Of a DNA stretch of 8,171 nucleotides, positions 5,849 through 8,171 are shown piece after piece. The position numbers were made by a program, and so were the translations under genes. This DNA is from JAKJGA01 sp029554345. GTDB lineage: Bacteria; Spirochaetota; UBA4802; JAFGJZ01. The stretch's first letter is position 1. Each line of letters begins with the position of its first letter. The stretch is from NCBI GenBank assembly GCA_035395685.1, contig DAOPBR010000077.1:1-8171 (forward strand), in the 5' to 3' direction. Below the pieces are notes generated by a model. It made no database searches. It had not been told where the DNA came from and saw only the letters and a list, made by a program, of their open reading frames with translations.

Positions 5849-6020
5849 GCGATAATATTCAAAGGGACGAGGAGCTCAGTCGCCGCTCCTCATCCCTTTG
5901 AGATCCCACTCCTGGCTTTTCTCTCGCGTATTCCTCGCACCGGCTCTGCCGGATGCTGCGGACGCTCGAGTGGTGTCCGACTACGTCGGACATTTTAGGG
6001 TCTTTTTTCTATTCATTCAT
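5681..6020. repeat. Composite palindromic unit B (chain of short hairpins)
   Basis: Inverted repeats in order: TCCGCA/TGCGGA near 5713-5730, AAGGC-TTC-GCCTT at 5753-5765, an imperfect GCCCGA/TCAGGC near 5787-5801, CAAAGGC-TTC-GCCTTTG at 5809-5825, TCGCATG-GAT-CATGCGA at 5836-5852, the long hairpin 5860-5900, CCGGC-TCT-GCCGG at 5940-5952 inside GCA..TGC, and TGTCCGAC-TAC-GTCGGACA at 5974-5992. It ends in TTAGGGTCTTTTTT. The order and spacing match unit A (303-695), while many arms differ in sequence. The left end (GGCGTGCCC at 5683-5691) abuts the rhs sequence of RHS-B, and the reading frame of RHS-B stays open through 5678-5848. Confidence 0.75.
5860..5900. repeat. Long hairpin with conserved 9-base loop (unit B)
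   Basis: The arms are CAAAGGGA + c + GAGGAGC and GCTCCTC + a + TCCCTTTG: fifteen pairs around a single C/A mismatch. The loop at 5875-5883 is TCAGTCGCC, identical to the loop of the unit A hairpin at 551-559. Confidence 0.85.
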
Positions 6021-6070
6021 ATATTGCGTTTGCATTCGTTCGTTATCACTCATCTCTTGCCCCGACTTCC

Positions 6071-6128
6071 GATAAACGGATCCTTATGCCTCATTGATTT
6101 CAATGACGACATAAGGCCGCTTATCCGT
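6071..6128. repeat. Nested inverted repeat after the small charged gene
   Basis: Three nested arm pairs share a centre near 6099: ACGGAT (6076-6081) with ATCCGT (6123-6128), CCTTATG (6082-6088) with CATAAGG (6110-6116), and CATTG (6092-6096) with CAATG (6101-6105). An alternative outer pair is GATAA/TTATC. It overlaps the stop codon of the small charged gene at 6121-6123. There is no clear T-run on the minus strand, so termination is possible but unproven. Nothing else is visible in 6021-6120. Confidence 0.6.
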
Positions 6129-6363
6129 AAGCCGGTTGGGAATTGATTCTGTTCAAACAAATCCCACCACTCACCTCAACTCTCTTCATTGCTTCCTTGA
6201 GTCTCTTTTTCTCCGCTCTCTTTACCTCAAAATCATAATCTTCTTCGGCCTTCTTCTTCTTCGCCTTGTCCTCTTCTTCCATCACAATTGATCTCAGCTC
6301 TTCGTCTTCGGGCTCTACTTCCATAAATTCAAGGTCTTCTATTTTTTCTTTTTTTATTAACAT
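6121..6363 (-). CDS. Small highly charged helical protein, copy 2 (80 aa)
   Basis: The ATG at 6361-6363 follows a near-perfect AAAGGAGGT ribosome site. Residues 1-61 nearly equal copy 1 (2022-2219), with one extra Lys in a KKKK run and three substitutions (E/D, M/K, Q/K). After the shared MKR the sequence switches to a 19-residue unrelated end (VEVSGGICLNRINSQPAYG) that runs into an inverted repeat. By hand, the DNA copies differ at about eleven positions plus one inserted codon over about 190 bp, and similarity covers little more than the ribosome site and the shared coding part. It is Glu/Lys-rich, probably helical, without signal peptide. It lies 85 bases after the lipoprotein gene and is probably co-transcribed with it. 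Family not recognised. Confidence 0.75.
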   Translation of the reverse strand: MLIKKEKIEDLEFMEVEPEDEELRSIVMEEEDKAKKKKAEEDYDFEVKRAEKKRLKEAMKRVEVSGGICLNRINSQPAYG

Positions 6364-6392
6364 AGAGACCTCCTTTATTCTATTCCGTTACT

Positions 6393-6412
6393 GTGTTCAA
6401 ATATTTGGACAC
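6393..6412. promoter_or_regulatory. Near-perfect 20-bp palindrome upstream of copy 2
   Basis: GTGTTCAAAT (6393-6402) is followed directly by ATTTGGACAC (6403-6412), a dyad with one mismatched pair, 30 bases ahead of the small charged gene. It resembles an operator in size and symmetry, but no copy is found before the paralogue at 2219. Confidence 0.3.
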
Positions 6413-6448
6413 TTCAGTTTGGTTTTGCTTTGATTCTGGCACGGTCAT

Positions 6449-6910
6449 TTAATTGTCCTTTCTTTTAGGTAACCTATGATAAACGTTTTCTTTACCTGTT
6501 TTTATCCACATACTGAGATTATTTTTTTTATACCAGTAAATCATTTCTTTAAGTTCTGCATTAAACTTATCCTCTATCCACATTTCTTTTTCATCAATAA
6601 AATGAACAATGAGTTCTCCACCATCTGCAAATCCATTATCTTCAGGTGATTGAACCCCACTTCTAAATTTAATCGAAATAACATAATCAGGATATTCTCC
6701 TCTCACTCCTTTTACTATGAAGCAATTTAGAGCATCACCAGCAATAACTCCGTAATAATTTTTACTTCTTCTAATATTAAGATAGCCTTCCGTTCCTTTT
6801 AACTCCCATTCTCCCCATATTAAATCTTCATTTTTCAGTTTTGATTTAGTATTACCGCACGTCACAAATACTAATAAGCTCATACAAACAGAGATTACTA
6901 TTCGCTTCAT
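6449..6910 (-). CDS. Lipoprotein, putative immunity partner of RHS-A (153 aa)
   Basis: The start ATG at 6908-6910 overlaps the rhs stop by one base (TAATG) and has AAAAAGGAG at 6919-6927 with eight-base spacing. A longer frame from 7000 would lie inside the rhs gene and lacks this support. The N-terminus MKRIVISVCMSLLVFVTC is a lipoprotein signal with Cys18 as the lipid site. Its -3 to -1 residues (FVT) fit only a relaxed lipobox such as those of spirochaetes. The mature part has WGEWELKGTEGYLNI, YPDYVISIKF and GELIVHFIDEKEMWIED, suggesting a beta-rich, possibly lipocalin-like fold. It is AT-rich like the tip before it. Translational coupling to a polymorphic toxin suggests immunity in the periplasm. 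No named immunity family is recognised. Confidence 0.85.
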   Translation of the reverse strand: MKRIVISVCMSLLVFVTCGNTKSKLKNEDLIWGEWELKGTEGYLNIRRSKNYYGVIAGDALNCFIVKGVRGEYPDYVISIKFRSGVQSPEDNGFADGGELIVHFIDEKEMWIEDKFNAELKEMIYWYKKNNLSMWIKTGKENVYHRLPKRKDN

Positions 6911-8171
6911 TACTTCTTCTCCTTTTTCGGTCTTATTATTATATACCATGTTTCTCTTAGTTCTCGATTTGCTCCTTCTTTTCCATGAGCAGGATCCCAT
7001 CTAAAACTACCATTACTAAATCCCTCTTGCCAATGCCGTCCACCAGAGGCAGTTGAAGAATACACTCCTCGTAATGTTGCAGTCGCATTTTTCCTCCCAT
7101 AACCGTTGTTCGCTTCTGCAGCATAAGGTGTATACACCAATATATCTAGTTTCGATGTATCTACGTCCAATTTTTTCAAAGTTGCTTCTATTACCTTTGC
7201 TTGTGACATAACATTATATGCTTTACCATTTTGCATATCTAATGTCCCATCATCAACAAGGTCTTCCGTCACCTCATTGATTTGATCGACGGTTAATGTT
7301 TTTTCTGCATAAGATTCTGCTATTCCACCAAAAGCTCGATAACAACAAGCAGTTTCACCTGAAGGATCAAGCTTAGGGTCTGTTTGCAATACTTTCTTTT
7401 CGTCAATTTGATCATTTGTTTTCCATCCAAACTCGCCGCCTTTTGCCGGAGTATTATTTCCTTTATCCCCATACCTCGTGTTTCCTTTTGCATCTTCATA
7501 ATCGTGACCGCTTGGATCAATAAATCTTACCGGATTATTGTGACAATACGCGAATATATTTAATCCTGCCGCACTGTACAAATCATCAAACCTGTCATCC
7601 GCGGAAATAAATCGACTCGTCTTCGCGTCGTAATATCTTGCGCCATAATAATACAGCCCAGTCTCCGCGTCCATCTCCTTGCCGGTAAACCTGAATTCCG
7701 TCTTATCCACCGTAGCCGCTTCATCGTACAGCGTTTCTCCATAAGGAAGATACTCTATCATCTCGAAGAAGTTACCCTTCTTGTCTGTCACATAACTGCT
7801 TGAGCCAAGATGATCCGGATGGAAATACATCGTATTCTTTTCACTCATCGTTCCGCAGTTATCCTTCATGCTCACAGTACTCGCCACACGCTGATTTCCT
7901 GCGAAGATGTGTTTCGATATTACAGTCTTATTTCTGACGATATAGTTCGCACTTACGTACTGCGTTTCACCCAATTCACTTTTCTTTATTATTCTTTCAC
8001 CGTTTGCATCATATCTGTAATCCGTCGTGTGCAGACTGTCCGTCGTCTTTATTAGTCTGTTCTCGTCATCCCAGACTAATGTCATGGTGTTTTTCGTCTC
8101 GGTATTCTCGCGCTTGATCATGTTGCCGTTGTCGTCGTACGTAAATACCATCGCTCCCGCTTTCGTCACTG
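6910..8171 (-). CDS. RHS protein 3' part with cysteine-peptidase-like tip (RHS-A), partial
   Basis: The frame is open to the right edge, so the true start lies outside the window. Numbered from 8169, residues 1-182 are nearly identical to RHS-B, including HPDHLGSS and GLYYYGARYYDA (171-182). The core ends with a PVRFIDPSG motif (D218). The tip, about 222-419, is unrelated to that of RHS-B. It has GETACCYRAFGGIAESY (C275, C276), then LTVDQINEV, a helix ending KVIEATLKKL, and GRHW (H379) followed by FRWDPAHG (D392). A Cys at the start of a helix, a later His followed by a hydrophobic residue, and a downstream Asp-Pro fit the papain-like/C39 peptidase layout. The Cys-Tyr to QIN stretch recalls DUF261 proteins of spirochaetes (from memory). 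The stop overlaps the lipoprotein start (TAATG), so the two are translationally coupled. Confidence 0.88.
   Translation of the reverse strand, partial: VTKAGAMVFTYDDNGNMIKRENTETKNTMTLVWDDENRLIKTTDSLHTTDYRYDANGERIIKKSELGETQYVSANYIVRNKTVISKHIFAGNQRVASTVSMKDNCGTMSEKNTMYFHPDHLGSSSYVTDKKGNFFEMIEYLPYGETLYDEAATVDKTEFRFTGKEMDAETGLYYYGARYYDAKTSRFISADDRFDDLYSAAGLNIFAYCHNNPVRFIDPSGHDYEDAKGNTRYGDKGNNTPAKGGEFGWKTNDQIDEKKVLQTDPKLDPSGETACCYRAFGGIAESYAEKTLTVDQINEVTEDLVDDGTLDMQNGKAYNVMSQAKVIEATLKKLDVDTSKLDILVYTPYAAEANNGYGRKNATATLRGVYSSTASGGRHWQEGFSNGSFRWDPAHGKEGANRELRETWYIIIRPKKEKK
7624..8171 (-). repeat. rhs core segment duplicated in RHS-B (3737-4284)
   Basis: Counterpart of 3737-4284. Identity is complete over the last 145 bases (8027-8171) and may continue beyond the window. 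It falls towards the tip boundary at 7624, mostly through synonymous changes. Confidence 0.9.

Noticed and set aside
4910..5998. Long plus-strand open frame of 362 codons opposite rhs
   Set aside because: It is antisense to RHS-B and the palindromic unit. Its protein is a low-quality Ser/Arg/Ile-rich reading of YD-repeat codons, without a ribosome site or recognisable domains.
6911..7000. Longer start at 7000 for the lipoprotein
   Set aside because: It lies inside the rhs tip, removes the lipoprotein signal from the N-terminus and has no ribosome site as good as the one before 6910.

Overview
The window looks like an accessory locus from a bacterium that uses strong Shine-Dalgarno sites and exports lipoproteins with a relaxed lipobox. 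The style of the lipoprotein, the resemblance of one toxin tip to the DUF261 proteins of spirochaetes, and the abundance of short palindromes suggest a spirochaete such as Treponema. This assignment is inference from memory. All credible genes lie on the minus strand, so the locus reads from right to left.

The locus is built from repeated RHS polymorphic-toxin modules. In module 1 (8171 to about 6121), the 3' part of an rhs gene (RHS-A) carries a cysteine-peptidase-like tip. It overlaps by one base a lipoprotein gene, and a small highly charged protein gene follows. In module 2 (about 6020 to 2022), a composite palindromic unit (B) is followed by a 5'-truncated rhs gene (RHS-B) with an HExxH metallopeptidase-like tip. 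Next come a translationally adjacent exported-protein gene, a 52-codon ORF and a second copy of the small charged protein. In module 3 (about 1950 to 1), a hairpin cluster leads into a 159-aa conserved-looking helical protein with its own promoter and terminator. A decayed heptad-repeat coiled-coil gene, a second palindromic unit (A) and a third rhs fragment (RHS-C) follow, and RHS-C runs off the left edge.

Each complete rhs 3' end is conserved in its core, then changes abruptly into an unrelated AT-rich tip followed at once by an AT-rich exported protein. This is the classic toxin/immunity layout. Both tips resemble peptidases and both partners carry signal sequences, so protection is likely to be needed in the periplasm or envelope.

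The most unusual structure is the pair of palindromic units next to the truncated rhs sequences. Each is a chain of small hairpins, many with three-base loops, in the same order. Several stems differ completely between the units while pairing is preserved. One long hairpin keeps an identical nine-base loop (TCAGTCGCC) on entirely different stems. I know of no named element that fits this description.
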